Of a DNA stretch of 64,000 bases, positions 30,370-41,974 are shown piece by piece. Positions within the stretch are counted from its first letter, which is position 1; the number at the start of each line of letters is the position of its first letter. The notes below the pieces were generated by a model. That model made no database searches. It worked only from the letters and a program-made list of their open reading frames with translations, and was not told the origin of the DNA. Position numbers and translations under genes: made by a program. The stretch covers positions 1,708,373-1,772,372 of the forward strand of contig CM072527.1 of assembly GCA_036898135.1 (NCBI GenBank), given 5' to 3'. Source of the stretch: Oncomelania hupensis. Taxonomy: Eukaryota > Mollusca > Gastropoda > Littorinimorpha > Pomatiopsidae.

Positions 30370-30565
30370 TATTAGTGTTCAATTTACCTTCAAAGTATCA
30401 GGCATTGTGAGGGCTACCGTTAACTTTGACAGGAAATCTTCACTGGGAACACAGAGTTATTAGTCCAAAAAGGCTTTTACCTTACCTTCAAAGTATCAGG
30501 CAGTGTGTTACTGTTAGGATAAATTTGACGGCAAATCTTCATTGGGAGGTTCCTCTCTACGTCCT
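30370..30565. repeat. Two diverged copies of a segment also found near 255-345
   Basis: TTACCTTCAAAGTATCAGGC occurs at about 30385 and 30483, each followed about 40 bp later by AAATCTTCA[C/T]TGGGA. The arrangement AAAGTAT...TTCATTGGGAACAC also appears at 270-335 inside the candidate last exon of the left CTR gene. Confidence 0.55.
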
Positions 30566-31489
30566 ATTGCTAATAACGATCGGTGTGACTCGCTCAAAAG
30601 AAGGACTTCCTTTATGTATTACCTAGCATGACATTTTCATTTTAGGCCTACGTAAATGTTGTGGTAAAGTTGTAGGCTTACAATACAGGGGAAACTGACC
30701 AATACTGTTTGTTACCGAACACGTGACTTTAGCTCCGTTATGAAACATGTCATGTGCCTATTGTCGATGTCACGAGTTTCGTTATTGTGTACATCGGCTA
30801 TTTCACTAGACAAACTGCATTCTGTCAGCCTGTCAGACCGCCAAGAGGCCAACGCCTTTGTATTCTAACACATACGGACTCAGACATAAACGCATACAAA
30901 AACCTACACCCACATCCACACATACACACACAGATGCGCGCACACACACACACACATACATATTTAATATGTACAATGATATAACAAGTAATGAATAAAC
31001 GATAGCAATTAACCAAGAAACTTTGTAGCATATAAAAGAAAACAACATAGAGAGAGAGAGAGAGAGTGGGTGAGAGAGAATGGGTGAGGGGGGAGGGGAG
31101 TGAAGAGGGACAGAGACAGACAAACGGACAGAAACAGAGACAGAGTAGCCATGCATGGAAAACTCTAAACTTACGATACTCACCATCGCAGGTTTCTACT
31201 TAGAATGTTAAAATACGCATTGGGTACATCGTTGACACGTAATGTCGTTGTATCTTTGTACACATGTTTGATACAATGTACACTGCAGTACGTTGACACT
31301 ATTACATGTCCCGATACAACACACTGTAACATCAAGATAACGCGCGGATCAAGTAGGTCCCTAACGGTGCTGATAAATAGTCTAATACAACGACAACACA
31401 AAAACACCTTCTCATGCTACATTGTCCCAAGCGCCAGGCAATCACTGACACCAAGCAAGCAATTTAACTTGGGAAGCCTGCTCATAGGT

Positions 31490-31680
31490 ATAGGCCTACT
31501 GTCTTTCTGCACGATGGGACTGCCCGATGTAAATATACTGAATAGTATATCAACAGAAGCGTCCTTGAATTAGATTAGAAAACCGTCAATAAGAGGCATG
31601 TCACGTCTTACGACACGTCTTGAAAGATAGATTAATATACTATTACAATACACAGTGTATCTGAGACTATAGAGAATAGG

Positions 31681-31726
<46 letters not shown>

Positions 31727-31965
31727 TAGAGAGCACCAATGCATCGGGGAGACAACAAGTTTGTATTAAAACATAGGCCTACTGTCTTTCTGCACGATGG
31801 GACTGCCCGATGTAAATATACTGAATAGTATATCAACAGTAGCGTCCTTGAATTAGATTAGAAAACCGTCTATAAGAGGCATGTCACGTCTTACGACACG
31901 TCTTGAAAGATAGATTAATATATACTATTACAATACACAGTGTATCTGAGACTATAGAGAATAGG

Positions 31966-32048
<83 letters not shown>
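31490..32048 (+). repeat. 283-bp tandem duplication containing (TC)n
   Basis: The segment starting ATAGGCCTACTGTCTTTC at 31490 recurs at 31773 with only a few changes. Both copies end in (TC)n arrays (31683-31721 and 31971-32047), the second about twice as long. Confidence 0.9.
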
Positions 32049-32050
<2 letters not shown>

Positions 32051-32237
32051 AGATGGGACAGGAGTGGTTTATTGATAGCATCTAATTCTTGGACAAAATC
32101 CTTATTAGAGGCTGTTCTCCGTGGAATGAGGAAATGATAGGATTAAAGATTTATCTCCCCTTCTCTGCTGCATTGACTAACCTCATCAGCTATGGAATGC
32201 TGCATGATTTTTTGAAACTGTACCTCTTAGTCGAACA

Positions 32238-32460
32238 CTTAGTTAGTTAGTTAAATAGATTAACGTCCCCGGACATATATGCGTATAGGGGACGATTATT
32301 CGTTATGTCACCTTGCCGATGTTTATATTCCTTCGCGATATGGCTCGGGCTGCAAGTTCGATAGGCCCCTAGACAAGTAGAATCGGGCCATAATGAACCG
32401 GGTTAACCCGAAAGGCCCGAGCAAAATTGATTGTCTCAAAGCCACTGAGCTATATCAAAG
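32238..32460 (-). mobile_element. SINE, minus orientation, (AACT)n tail
   Basis: On the minus strand the sequence starts at an A-box-like TATAGCTCAGTGGC and ends CCGGGGACGTTAATC, then AACTAACTAAC. A related GTCCCCGAACA segment is at 44950-44990. Confidence 0.5.
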
Positions 32461-32479
32461 AGTTTAGTATATATAGTAA

Positions 32480-33194
32480 AAATAATAAACTCTTTGGCTA
32501 TATGTTTATACATAGCTCAGTGCTCAAAGCGAGCAAAGATGGCTATAGGGGAAGCGCAACCAATCAACAACCGTCGGAGGGGAACTTTTCACCTCTTCGA
32601 ATACGTGCGTAAATTTTCATGGCCCGCTTCGCACTTGATTTATGGAAATGGACCGATCACGTGGCGGCTTACTCGCAGAAATGGGAAACAGGCGCACTGG
32701 TTGTTTTCATCGTTATCCGTGATTGCGTGCGTGGTCTCTTGCTTTCAAACTGATTGTACGATGCTTCCACTGAAAGGATTTTCACCAAATGTGAGGGACG
32801 GAGAGGGGTAGGAATTGCAGGCAGGAGGTGGGATTGGAGATGGTGTAAATTAGAATAAGTACATCCCACAAGCAAGCAAACTTTAATTAATGATGGAACT
32901 AAGAGGAATTTTATTATAAGCTTCTCTCTCTCCACACACACACACACACGCACACACACACACACACACACACCATAGGCTACATATACACATGTGCACT
33001 TGTATGGTAAGAGTCTGTTAAAATTATAATAGGTCATTTAAAGTTAATATACATAAATATATACATAATGGAGACAATGAGAAAAATGAGCATCGGAAAA
33101 CGTAAGAAATCGGAATCGTACATTTTAAAACTGACCATCAGATGTGAGAGCACGATATGTCAGGGCTCCATAAGGGATGACGTCACATAAAATT
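32480..33194. other. Non-coding stretch left of element B
   Basis: It contains (CA)n at 32935-32973. No exon was recognised. Confidence 0.4.
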
Positions 33195-33199
33195 CACAT

Positions 33200-34760
33200 T
33201 GTCACGTGGGGTTTATGGGCTCTGCACAATGGAATTATGGACCCTCACGTTTATTCGGTGGGAACTGCTAGTAAGTCACCCTATGAATTACTTTAATAAA
33301 TTTATTTGTTTAGCTCGTTCTGTGTTAAGGTTGGGGTACAGAAATAGATAGAAAAATGGTAAAAGAATACTGTCACACTAGCTTTCACACGGCTATGAAT
33401 CATATGTAGTCCAGCCACTTGATAACAGTTAAAATCACACATTTATTTCTTCTACTCTATACAAGATTCTCTAAGTACTAATCTAACTTAAAAAGTCTCT
33501 TTCACTGCTAATAGTTCGATCGCTGATAGTCTATGTAGCTGTTATTTCTTCCTCGGGCACTTGCTATAATATCTCATGTAGATTTGGACTACTGTGGTCC
33601 GTTTTACAGTTTCTGAAGAGTTGGACTACTGTGGTCCTGTTATGATCAGTTTAACTTAGTGCACTTTCGGAGATTACACTTAACTTTCTGATGGTGCGGT
33701 CGAAGTCCTTCTGTGAGGTAGCTTCTGGTACACCTTTGTAGTTGTGTAGTTGGGTTCCCTTGCCACGCTGTGGGGTCTGACAGGGTTACTTTCAAGGCAG
33801 CTCTTTCCGTCTTGTGCGGTAGAGGTTCCTCACCCAACTAGTCGTTTCTGTGGAGTGGGGTGCACAGGATAGCTCGGGATAGCTCGCCTGCCCGTCTGTA
33901 ATATAAGAGACGAAATTCTGCACAACCCTGAATAATCGGTTTGTGCAGAGCGTCTCACTGAAAGCCAAGTAGCCCTCAGTGATAGCTCCACATCTCTATA
34001 CATAAGCGACGAACATTCTGCTACTTCCGGGTTCCACTGGAATCTCACTCTAAATTCCTATACATACATAACTATCAATCGTGGCTAACTATACACATAC
34101 AGAATTATTAATATTATAAACATTCAGTGGTACAGCCACTGGCCTGCAAACATACATATAAGTTAAACAACAGTGGTTCTGTACAGTATACAACATGGCG
34201 GCGCAACCGGTCGTGTTTCGCCACGTGTTCGGCGTTTCCACATGGTCACGCAAATTCGGATTAACAATTCACATTTATGCATAGCAAATTCTTCAAACAT
34301 AATTTCAACAATAATATAAATATATCACGATGAAACAGAAGGGTGTTCATTTACCTGTTTGACAAGTTCAGGCCCGTGGTGGCTTGATAGAATTCTAAGA
34401 TTCTTCAGTCCTGCTTCCTGGTCTATGTGTGAATAGATTTCTCTGCCAGCTTTCTAGCTGTTAACACTTCGGTGTATTCCTCCCAACTGACCAAAACTGT
34501 GTTAGGTTCGGACCCAGTCAAACTGGCTCGAACCGCTTTGCGTAAGCTCCCATTGGTTAAAATGTTTACGACTCTCGTAATTACGATGATGTCATGGCCT
34601 CAGCCAGCGTCAACTATCACTGTGTGTATGATCGGCAGTATGCTACCGCTACGCTTGATTACTTTCATCGTCTGCTCCTAACTTTGAAATTCTAATATTA
34701 TATATACTAACCAAGCTAAATATTAAAATAAGCAGAGTTAATACTAGCCAGTTCGTGACA
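33200..34760 (-). repeat. 3' LTR of element B
   Basis: 1561 bp, TGTCACGTGG...TTCGTGACA on the plus strand, preceded (33195-33199) by CACAT. A short purine run (GTTGAGGGAGCC, minus strand, 34772-34761) next to it is a likely polypurine tract. The same sequence occurs in the decayed copy at 49921-49932. Confidence 0.92.
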
Positions 34761-34927
34761 GGCTCCCTCAACTGAAAAAAGGCGATGACTACTGGATTCG
34801 ACCTTTTTCTACTACAGGGCCTAGTTTAACACTGCTCTATCCTAGGGTCCTCTTTACAAACTAAGTAAGTTGCTCTACCTGAGCTGCAATGCTGTGCCAG
34901 GTAGCTATGGACACTAGTGACAGGGTA

Positions 34928-37900
34928 TTACTGGGCGGGGACGAATTCTGGTGCTGTGGCCCTTAGTTGTGTTGGGTGGGCGACAGCTGCTGTGTCCTCC
35001 ACGAGATGGCGACTGAGGTAGTCGGCTCCGTGGTTCTCTTTGCCGGGGATGTACTCGATTTGGAATGAGTATGCCTGAAGGGTGAGTGCCCATCTCATCA
35101 GGCGAGAGTTCAAAGACTTGGAGGCTGCCAGGAACGATAGTGGTTGGTGGTCCACCTGAACTGTGAAGTGGGTCCCATACAGGTAGAGTTGAAACTTCTG
35201 TATGGCCCAGACTAGTCCAAGACATTCTTTCTCCGACGTGGCGTAGTGGGTCTCGGCGGGTCTCAATTTTCTGCTGGCGTAGGCGACAGGGAATAGCGTC
35301 TCTGCATTCTTGGGGTCGCGCTGTAGCAGTACTGCTCCGAGGCCTAAGTCGCTTGCGTCGGTGCGAAGAACGAATGGCTGAGTCAAATCGGGTAGGTGGA
35401 GTACTGGCGCCGATGTCATCCTGTCCTTGAGTGTTTGGAATGCTGTCTCGCATTCCGCTGTCCAAACTACTTTGTCCGGGGCGATTTTCCGGGTTCCATT
35501 TGTCAGAGGTACGGCGATGCTGTTGTAGTTGGGGATGAACTTCTGGTAGAAGCCGCAGAGTCCTAGAAACGACTGTACTTCCTTTTTGGTCTTGGGCCTA
35601 GGAGCGTCGAGTAGGCGTTTCACTGTCTTCTCTACCGGTCGCAGGCTTCCTTGACTGATGGTGTGTCCCAGAAAGTCTAGCTCGGTGAATCCAATCTGAC
35701 ATTTGGTGGGTCTTGCCGTCAATCCCGTGTCTCTGAGGCGGGCGAGTAGTTGCTGTAGGAGCGTGACATGTTCCTCCCACGTAGGTGTTGCGATGAGGAT
35801 GTCGTCCATAAACGAATGTAGGTGCTCGCTGCTCAGGGGTGCCAGGAGTTTTCGCATCATTGCGCTGAAGATGCTGGGTGCGTTGTGGAGTCCGAATGGA
35901 AGCACGTTGAACTCGAAGTGTCCTTCCATAGTGCTGAAAGCTAGGTACTTTCGGACTTGTGGTTGTACTGGTATCTGATAGTATCCTTTGCTGAGGTCGA
36001 TGCGTGAGAAGTACTTCGCTCGCTGTAGCTTGGCAAATAGGTCTGTCTGGTCCGGGAGTGGCTCTGGCTGGAACTGCGTTACGGCATTCAACAGTCTGAA
36101 GTCGATGCACAGTCGATGCTCTCCGTTGGGTTTTCGCAACAATACCGTGCCTGCGCTGTAGGGTGAAGTAGACTCTGAGATGATTCCGGCTGCCAGTAAG
36201 GTGTCTATCTCTTCCTTGATGGCTCGCTGCTGAGACAGGGGCATCGGGTAGAGCTTCTGGCGGACGGGTGTTGGGTCGGTCACCGTTAAGGTTACTTCGA
36301 CGAGGTCTGTCCTCCCTGGTCGGTCTGTGAGCACAGTCTGATGTTGTCGAATGACCTGTAGTACTTGCTGTTGCTGTTTAGCGGCTAGGTCTCCGTTGAG
36401 TATCACGTCTTTGTAGGTTTCTTTGGAGTGCAGGGGATACTCTACTGCATTGGTCTCCATGCTTTCTCCTTCTTCCGCGATGGCGATGGCTAGCAAGTTG
36501 TGAGTGCTGGGGGTCGCTGGTCGGTCCGTGTATTTCTTGAGGAGATTGATGTGGTGGTATCGGGCTCTCCCGTTCACCTCTACTTGGTAGACTGTCTTGG
36601 ATTTCTTGGCAGTCACCCGGTACGGTCCTCTCCAAGCGATGTCCAGCTTGTTGGTTCCACTTGGAAGTAAGAGTAGCACTTGATCGCCGACTTGCAGTTC
36701 TCTGTCCTTCGCGTGGCGGTTGTAGTTCTTCGCCTGACGGGCTCTTGCCTTCTTCAGTGCTTCACCAGCTTTCTTCCACGTTGCTTTGAGGGTTTCCTGC
36801 AGGTCTGCGACGTACTTGGTGGCACCTCTTGGTGTGTCGTCTATCTTGGCCTCCGTCCAACTTCTGCGTAGGGCTTCTAGCGGTCCGGCTAGAGGTCTGC
36901 CGAATAGCAATGTTGACGGGGTGTAACCTGTGGCTGCATGGGGCGTTTCTCTGTATGCGAACAGTGCCGCATTCACGTAGGTGTCCCACGCTTCTGGATT
37001 GTCGTCGGCGACTTTCCTGAGTATGGTGAGAAGGGTTCCATTCAGTCTTTCTACTTGTCCGTTGCTGGCTGGGTGGTATGGTGGTGTGCGAATGTGATGG
37101 ACTTGTATCAACTCGAACACGTCTTGCATCAGGCGGCCGGTGAACTGAGATCCGTTGTCCGTTCTAATGCTGTCCGGGAATCCGACTCTGGTAAAGATGG
37201 CGATGAGTGCATCTGCAATCTTCTTGGTGTCGATCGCTGGCAACGGGACTGCTTCGCACCACATCGTACATGCGTCGACGAGTGTGAGTAGAAATCTGTT
37301 CCTCTTCTTGGTCATGGGCAGTGGTCCTACTATGTCTACTGAGACTTGCTGGAATGGCACGCCGACTACTACCGATGGTCCTAAGGTAACTGGTACGGTG
37401 TGATGTCGCGGGGAATATCGTTGACATTGGTGGCAAGATTTCACGTAGCGCTTGACATCCTCCGTGATTCCTGGCCAATAGTAGTGTGCGCTGATTCTCT
37501 GCACTGTGGCTCCAATTCCCATGTGTCCGCTGAGTGGCATGCTGTGGCCTAGTTCTAGTACTTGGGCTCGAAGGGTGGCTGGTAGTACTAGTTGGGTGTG
37601 ATCTCCATCTCCTTGTCGATGAAGAATTCCCTCTTCCATGTAGAAGTCTCCCTTGTGCGGGGGTGTGTGCGCCTTGGGTAGCTTCTGGAAGCACTTCGCT
37701 ATCGAGGTGTCTTCTTTCTGTGCTGTTTTGATCTCTTCGAGTCCTGGATTCGGAGCTAACTCGGGCTGGGGTGGTTGGGTTTTAGCTTGGGCCCTGGTTT
37801 GCACTGCAGCTATCTCTACAGTTTTAGGGGGCGTGCCTAAGAACACATACCTACAACCTAGCACTAGATCATACAGGGGTTTCTGTAAAACAGCTGCTTG

Positions 37901-39457
37901 GATTCGTCCTGTGACGTACCTACTCTCTACTTCTATCCAAGCTATTGGGCAAGTAGTCGTCGGTTTCGTCAAGTCTGCTCCTTGTAAGTCGACTGTCTTG
38001 TCTGTCAAGTCCGCGCGCGATACAAGAGATTCGCTAACTATCGCGTCGTATGATAGACCTGTGTCATACAGACAGCTCGCTTCTTTTCCGTTGACCTTGA
38101 CCGTGTCTGTCACCGATGGGTGATCTCCGATCGTGTGTGGCTTGTTACCGCTGCTTTGAGTTAGAACTCTGTGCGCTGGCCGGCTTTCGCGCTCTTCCCT
38201 ACGTTGTGCGGCCAACTTGAAACATTCTGCGGTGGAGTGATTGTTTCTGTTGCAGAACGAACAATACCGTCTTTGCTCTGCAGGACCTCTTTTCCCGAAT
38301 TCCGTGTTGGGTCCTTTATTTTGCCCAGGTCTGGGGTTATTCGGCTTATTCGCGGTGCGCTCTTCCCGGTTAGGGCTTCGTTTCTGTGCCTCTTTCCCGT
38401 TAGGCTTTAGGTCTCGCCTGAAGCTCTTGGCTTCTCCGTGGGCGGCCACGTACCTATCTGCGACCTTGACCAGATCTTCCAGTCTTTCCGCGCCCTGTTC
38501 TACTGAGAATGTTCTCAGCTCGGGGGTCATGGTTTCCCGTAGCTGTTCCCATACTAACAGTTCTGTCAGTCCATCATACGTCTTAGCCGTGGCTGACTGG
38601 CTAATCCACTTATCCAGCGTTGTGGACAACCGATCCGCGAACTGCGCATAGCTCTCTCCTTTCACTCTCCGATTGGTGCGGAATTTTTGCCGATAGCATT
38701 CTCCTGTCAGTTCGAATCCCGTTAGGAGTGCCTCTTTTACTTTGTGGTAGTCAGTCACTCTGTCAGTCGGTAGCTTACTGTAGATGTCATAAGCCTTTCC
38801 TCTAAGCCCTTGACTAAGCTTAAAAGACCAATGAGTGGGATCTAGTTTGTACTCTGTTGCTAGACGCTCAAACCTAGTCAGATAGAGATCTAGACCTTCC
38901 TCTCTCTCATTGAATGTTCCCAGTGGAAATGACATTCCTTGTACAGGGTTGGATGCTACCTCTAGCTGATCTGAGTGGGGAGGGGTTGAGGAAGAACTTG
39001 AAGCTCCTGATCCCAATCTTCTTAGCTCTAACTCATGCTGTCTTTCTTTTTCCTTTTCTTCCCTCTCTTTTTCTTTTTCTGCCCGCTCATACTCCCATTT
39101 CCTAACTTCTGCTTCTCTCTCTGCTGCTAATGCTGCCTTTTTCTGTTCTGCTTCTAGCTCTAATTTCTTCTGTTCTGCTTCTAATTTCTTCTGCTCTGCT
39201 TCTAATTCTAATTTCTTTTGCTCAGCTTCTAATTTCTTTGCCTCTCTCTCTGCCTCTAATTCTGCTTTTTTCTGTTCTCTCTCTGCGGCTCTCTCTGCCG
39301 CTTCGAGTTTCTTCGCCTCTCTCTCTGCTGCTCTCTCTGCCTTAGCCTCCTGTTTCTCTACCTCTGCATTGATATACGCAATTAGGTCTCCCCCTGCTAA
39401 GTGTAAAGCTTCCCCTAATTCCTTGAAGCGCAATCTCAAGGCCACTGGGTCCGACAT
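34928..39457 (-). CDS. Element B gag-pol polyprotein (gag-PR-IN-RT-RH)
   Basis: 1509 residues from the ATG at 39457; no stop or frameshift. N-terminal charged coiled coil of KKLE/AEQKKLELEAE repeats (39380-39020). Gag core (GLDLYLTRFERLATEYKLD, LVWEQLRETMTPELR). CCHC knuckle CSFCNRNNHSTAEC at 38215-38270. Protease LYDTGLSYDAIV near 38050. Integrase HHCC (GHMGIGATVQRISAHYYWPG ... CHQCQ) at 37545-37420. Integrase triad VDIVGPL (37330), RTDNGSQFTG (37150), NGQVERLNGTL (37050). RT with NGEHRLCIDFRLLNAV (36100) and SFMDDILIATP (35810). RNase H with LRTDASDLGLGAVLL (35360) and a C-terminal DYLSRH. All catalytic residues I can place are present. A single fused gag-pol frame with no frameshift site is notable. 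Confidence 0.95.
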   Translation of the reverse strand: MSDPVALRLRFKELGEALHLAGGDLIAYINAEVEKQEAKAERAAEREAKKLEAAERAAEREQKKAELEAEREAKKLEAEQKKLELEAEQKKLEAEQKKLELEAEQKKAALAAEREAEVRKWEYERAEKEKEREEKEKERQHELELRRLGSGASSSSSTPPHSDQLEVASNPVQGMSFPLGTFNEREEGLDLYLTRFERLATEYKLDPTHWSFKLSQGLRGKAYDIYSKLPTDRVTDYHKVKEALLTGFELTGECYRQKFRTNRRVKGESYAQFADRLSTTLDKWISQSATAKTYDGLTELLVWEQLRETMTPELRTFSVEQGAERLEDLVKVADRYVAAHGEAKSFRRDLKPNGKEAQKRSPNREERTANKPNNPRPGQNKGPNTEFGKRGPAEQRRYCSFCNRNNHSTAECFKLAAQRREERESRPAHRVLTQSSGNKPHTIGDHPSVTDTVKVNGKEASCLYDTGLSYDAIVSESLVSRADLTDKTVDLQGADLTKPTTTCPIAWIEVESRYVTGRIQAAVLQKPLYDLVLGCRYVFLGTPPKTVEIAAVQTRAQAKTQPPQPELAPNPGLEEIKTAQKEDTSIAKCFQKLPKAHTPPHKGDFYMEEGILHRQGDGDHTQLVLPATLRAQVLELGHSMPLSGHMGIGATVQRISAHYYWPGITEDVKRYVKSCHQCQRYSPRHHTVPVTLGPSVVVGVPFQQVSVDIVGPLPMTKKRNRFLLTLVDACTMWCEAVPLPAIDTKKIADALIAIFTRVGFPDSIRTDNGSQFTGRLMQDVFELIQVHHIRTPPYHPASNGQVERLNGTLLTILRKVADDNPEAWDTYVNAALFAYRETPHAATGYTPSTLLFGRPLAGPLEALRRSWTEAKIDDTPRGATKYVADLQETLKATWKKAGEALKKARARQAKNYNRHAKDRELQVGDQVLLLLPSGTNKLDIAWRGPYRVTAKKSKTVYQVEVNGRARYHHINLLKKYTDRPATPSTHNLLAIAIAEEGESMETNAVEYPLHSKETYKDVILNGDLAAKQQQQVLQVIRQHQTVLTDRPGRTDLVEVTLTVTDPTPVRQKLYPMPLSQQRAIKEEIDTLLAAGIISESTSPYSAGTVLLRKPNGEHRLCIDFRLLNAVTQFQPEPLPDQTDLFAKLQRAKYFSRIDLSKGYYQIPVQPQVRKYLAFSTMEGHFEFNVLPFGLHNAPSIFSAMMRKLLAPLSSEHLHSFMDDILIATPTWEEHVTLLQQLLARLRDTGLTARPTKCQIGFTELDFLGHTISQGSLRPVEKTVKRLLDAPRPKTKKEVQSFLGLCGFYQKFIPNYNSIAVPLTNGTRKIAPDKVVWTAECETAFQTLKDRMTSAPVLHLPDLTQPFVLRTDASDLGLGAVLLQRDPKNAETLFPVAYASRKLRPAETHYATSEKECLGLVWAIQKFQLYLYGTHFTVQVDHQPLSFLAASKSLNSRLMRWALTLQAYSFQIEYIPGKENHGADYLSRHLVEDTAAVAHPTQLRATAPEFVPAQ

Positions 39458-39799
39458 TGCCAAACGTGTCTATGAACAACCTCTGAATCACGTGGAATAC
39501 CAAAACACTAGCAATATTGCAATTCAATAAAAACAATGCAAAGACCATAAAATTCGTAATCAATAATAGAATAAAACAAGAGTCAAATGGCATACAACAG
39601 TTATTTTAACAAAACCTGCAAAAGAACAATGCAACATACAGACACAAAAATATTTGAAGCAAAAAAGTTTTTAACTAAAGAATAGTGCACCCAACTGATC
39701 AGTGTTATACCCTTACACTATTCTAAGTTATTCTACTTCTACTGTTATCTAATTTTATTGTACTTAGGTCCGGTTCTACCCAATTCCTATTATACACAG

Positions 39800-39817
39800 A
39801 TCCTGGCAGGCTCGCCA
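39800..39817 (-). promoter_or_regulatory. Primer binding site of element B, tRNA-Arg type
   Basis: The minus strand reads TGGCGAGCCTGCCAGGAT, 7 bases from the 5' LTR. Its complement resembles the 3' end of animal tRNA-Arg(ACG) (CCTGGCNGGCTCGCCA). Recognition is from memory of that tRNA; one base may differ. Confidence 0.7.
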
Positions 39818-39824
39818 ATTAAAG

Positions 39825-41381
39825 TGTCACGTGGGGTTTATGGGCTCTGCACAATGGAATTATGGACCCTCACGTTTATTCGGTGGGAACTGCTAGTAAG
39901 TCACCCTATGAATTACTTTAATAAATTTATTTGTTTAGCTCGTTCTGTGTTAAGGTTGGGGTACAGAAATAGATAGAAAAATGGTAAAAGAATACTGTCA
40001 CACTAGCTTTCACACGGCTATGAATCATATGTAGTCCAGCCACTTGATAACAGTTAAAATCACACATTTATTTCTTCTACTCTATACAAGATTCTCTAAG
40101 TACTAATCTAACTTAAAAAGTCTCTTTCACTGCTAATAGTTCGATCGCTGATAGTCTATGTAGCTGTTATTTCTTCCTCGGGCACTTGCTATAATATCTC
40201 ATGTAGATTTGGACTACTGTGGTCCGTTTTACAGTTTCTGAAGAGTTGGACTACTGTGGTCCTGTTATGATCAGTTTAAGTGCACTTTCGGAGATTACAC
40301 TTAACTTTCTGATGGTGCGGTCGAAGTCCTTCTGTGAGGTAGCTTCTGGTACACCTTTGTAGTTGTGTAGTTGGGTTCCCTTGCCACGCTGTGGGGTCTG
40401 ACAGGGTTACTTTCAAGGCAGCTCTTTCCGTCTTGTGCGGTAGAGGTTCCTCACCCAACTAGTCGTTTCTGTGGAGTGGGGTGCACAGGATAGCTCGGGA
40501 TAGCTCGCCTGCCCGTCTGTAATATAAGAGACGAAATTCTGCACAACCCTGAATAATCGGTTTGTGCAGAGCGTCTCACTGAAAGCCAAGTAGCCCTCAG
40601 TGATAGCTCCACATCTCTATACATAAGCGACGAACATTCTGCTACTTCCGGGTTCCACTGGAATCTCACTCTAAATTCCTATACATACATAACTATCAAT
40701 CGTGGCTAACTATACACATACAGAATTATTAATATTATAAACATTCAGTGGTACAGCCACTGGCCTGCAAACATACATATAAGTTAAACAACAGTGGTTC
40801 TGTACAGTATACAACATGGCGGCGCAACCGGTCGTGTTTCGCCACGTGTTCGGCGTTTCCACATGGTCACGCAAATTCGGATTAACAATTCACATTTATG
40901 CATAGCAAATTCTTCAAACATAATTTCAACAATAATATAAATATATCACGATGAAACAGAAGGGTGTTCATTTACCTGTTTGACAAGTTCAGGCCCGTGG
41001 TGGCTTGATAGAATTCTAAGATTCTTCAGTCCTGCTTCCTGGTCTATGTGTGAAGAGATTTCTCTGCCAGCTTTCTAGCTGTTAACACTTCGGTGTATTC
41101 CTCCCAACTGACCAAAACTGTGTTAGGTTCGGACCCAGTCAAACTGGCTCGAACCGCTTTGCGTAAGCTCCCATTGGTTAAAATGTTTACGACTCTCGTA
41201 ATTACGATGATGTCATGGCCTCAGCCAGCGTCAACTATCACTGTGTGTATGATCGGCAGTATGCTACCGCTACGCTTGATTACTTTCATCGTCTGCTCCT
41301 AACTTTGAAATTCTAATATTATATATACTAACCAAGCTAAATATTAAAATAAGCAGAGTTAATACTAGCCAGTTCGTGACA
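39825..41381 (-). repeat. 5' LTR of element B
   Basis: 1557 bp, followed by the CACAT duplication at 41382-41386. It lacks the 4 bases (CTTA) present in the other LTR near 33655. Confidence 0.92.
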
Positions 41382-41386
41382 CACAT

Positions 41387-41883
41387 GAAATAGAGATAAT
41401 AATTTATAAGCTACGATTACATTCGTGGAACACAAAGCATTTAAAAAACGTCAACTGCATTTGCTCAGAAAATGTTTAAGTCCATCACATACTTTTCGAT
41501 TGTCCAATTTTAACTGCAAAGTACAAAGATAAAGGAATAATTAAATGAGAAGATGATGACCTTAAAAACATTTTGTATAGTCCTGAAATAGTTAACATTG
41601 TTAGTAGGCATACATGAGCAGCTCTTCAGCTAGAAGGCGTTGTATAAAAACTATTAAATTAATTAATTAATTACATAAATAAATAAATATTATGAAAACC
41701 GAGATGCACAAATTGTTATTTTTATTAATATTTTGAATTTGATTCCTTTGTTTACGTTTTTAAAGATTCATGATTTAATCCCATTATTCGCCCTTTATAA
41801 GACGGGCATCTTTTTTTTTTTCGGACCTTACAAGGAATGCAATGCATATTGCACATCCCACAGAATGAATGCACTAATAATAT

Positions 41884-41974
<91 letters not shown>

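Larger units (their letters stand above)
33200..41381 (-). mobile_element. Gypsy element B: full-length Gmr1-like LTR retrotransposon
   Basis: 8182 bp on the minus strand, with LTRs 39825-41381 (5') and 33200-34760 (3'). They differ by one 4-bp indel (near 33655) and one clear substitution (near 34437) that I could see. CACAT flanks both ends (33195-33199, 41382-41386). A primer site, a 361-bp leader and one 1509-codon frame lie between. The gene order is gag, protease, integrase, reverse transcriptase, RNase H, i.e. integrase before RT as in Ty1/copia and the Gmr1 group. The nearly identical LTRs and intact frame indicate a recent, possibly still active element. Confidence 0.95.

Noticed and set aside
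33646..34048. Genes in the LTRs of element B
   Set aside because: The same frames recur in the other LTR; LTR sequence, no domain.
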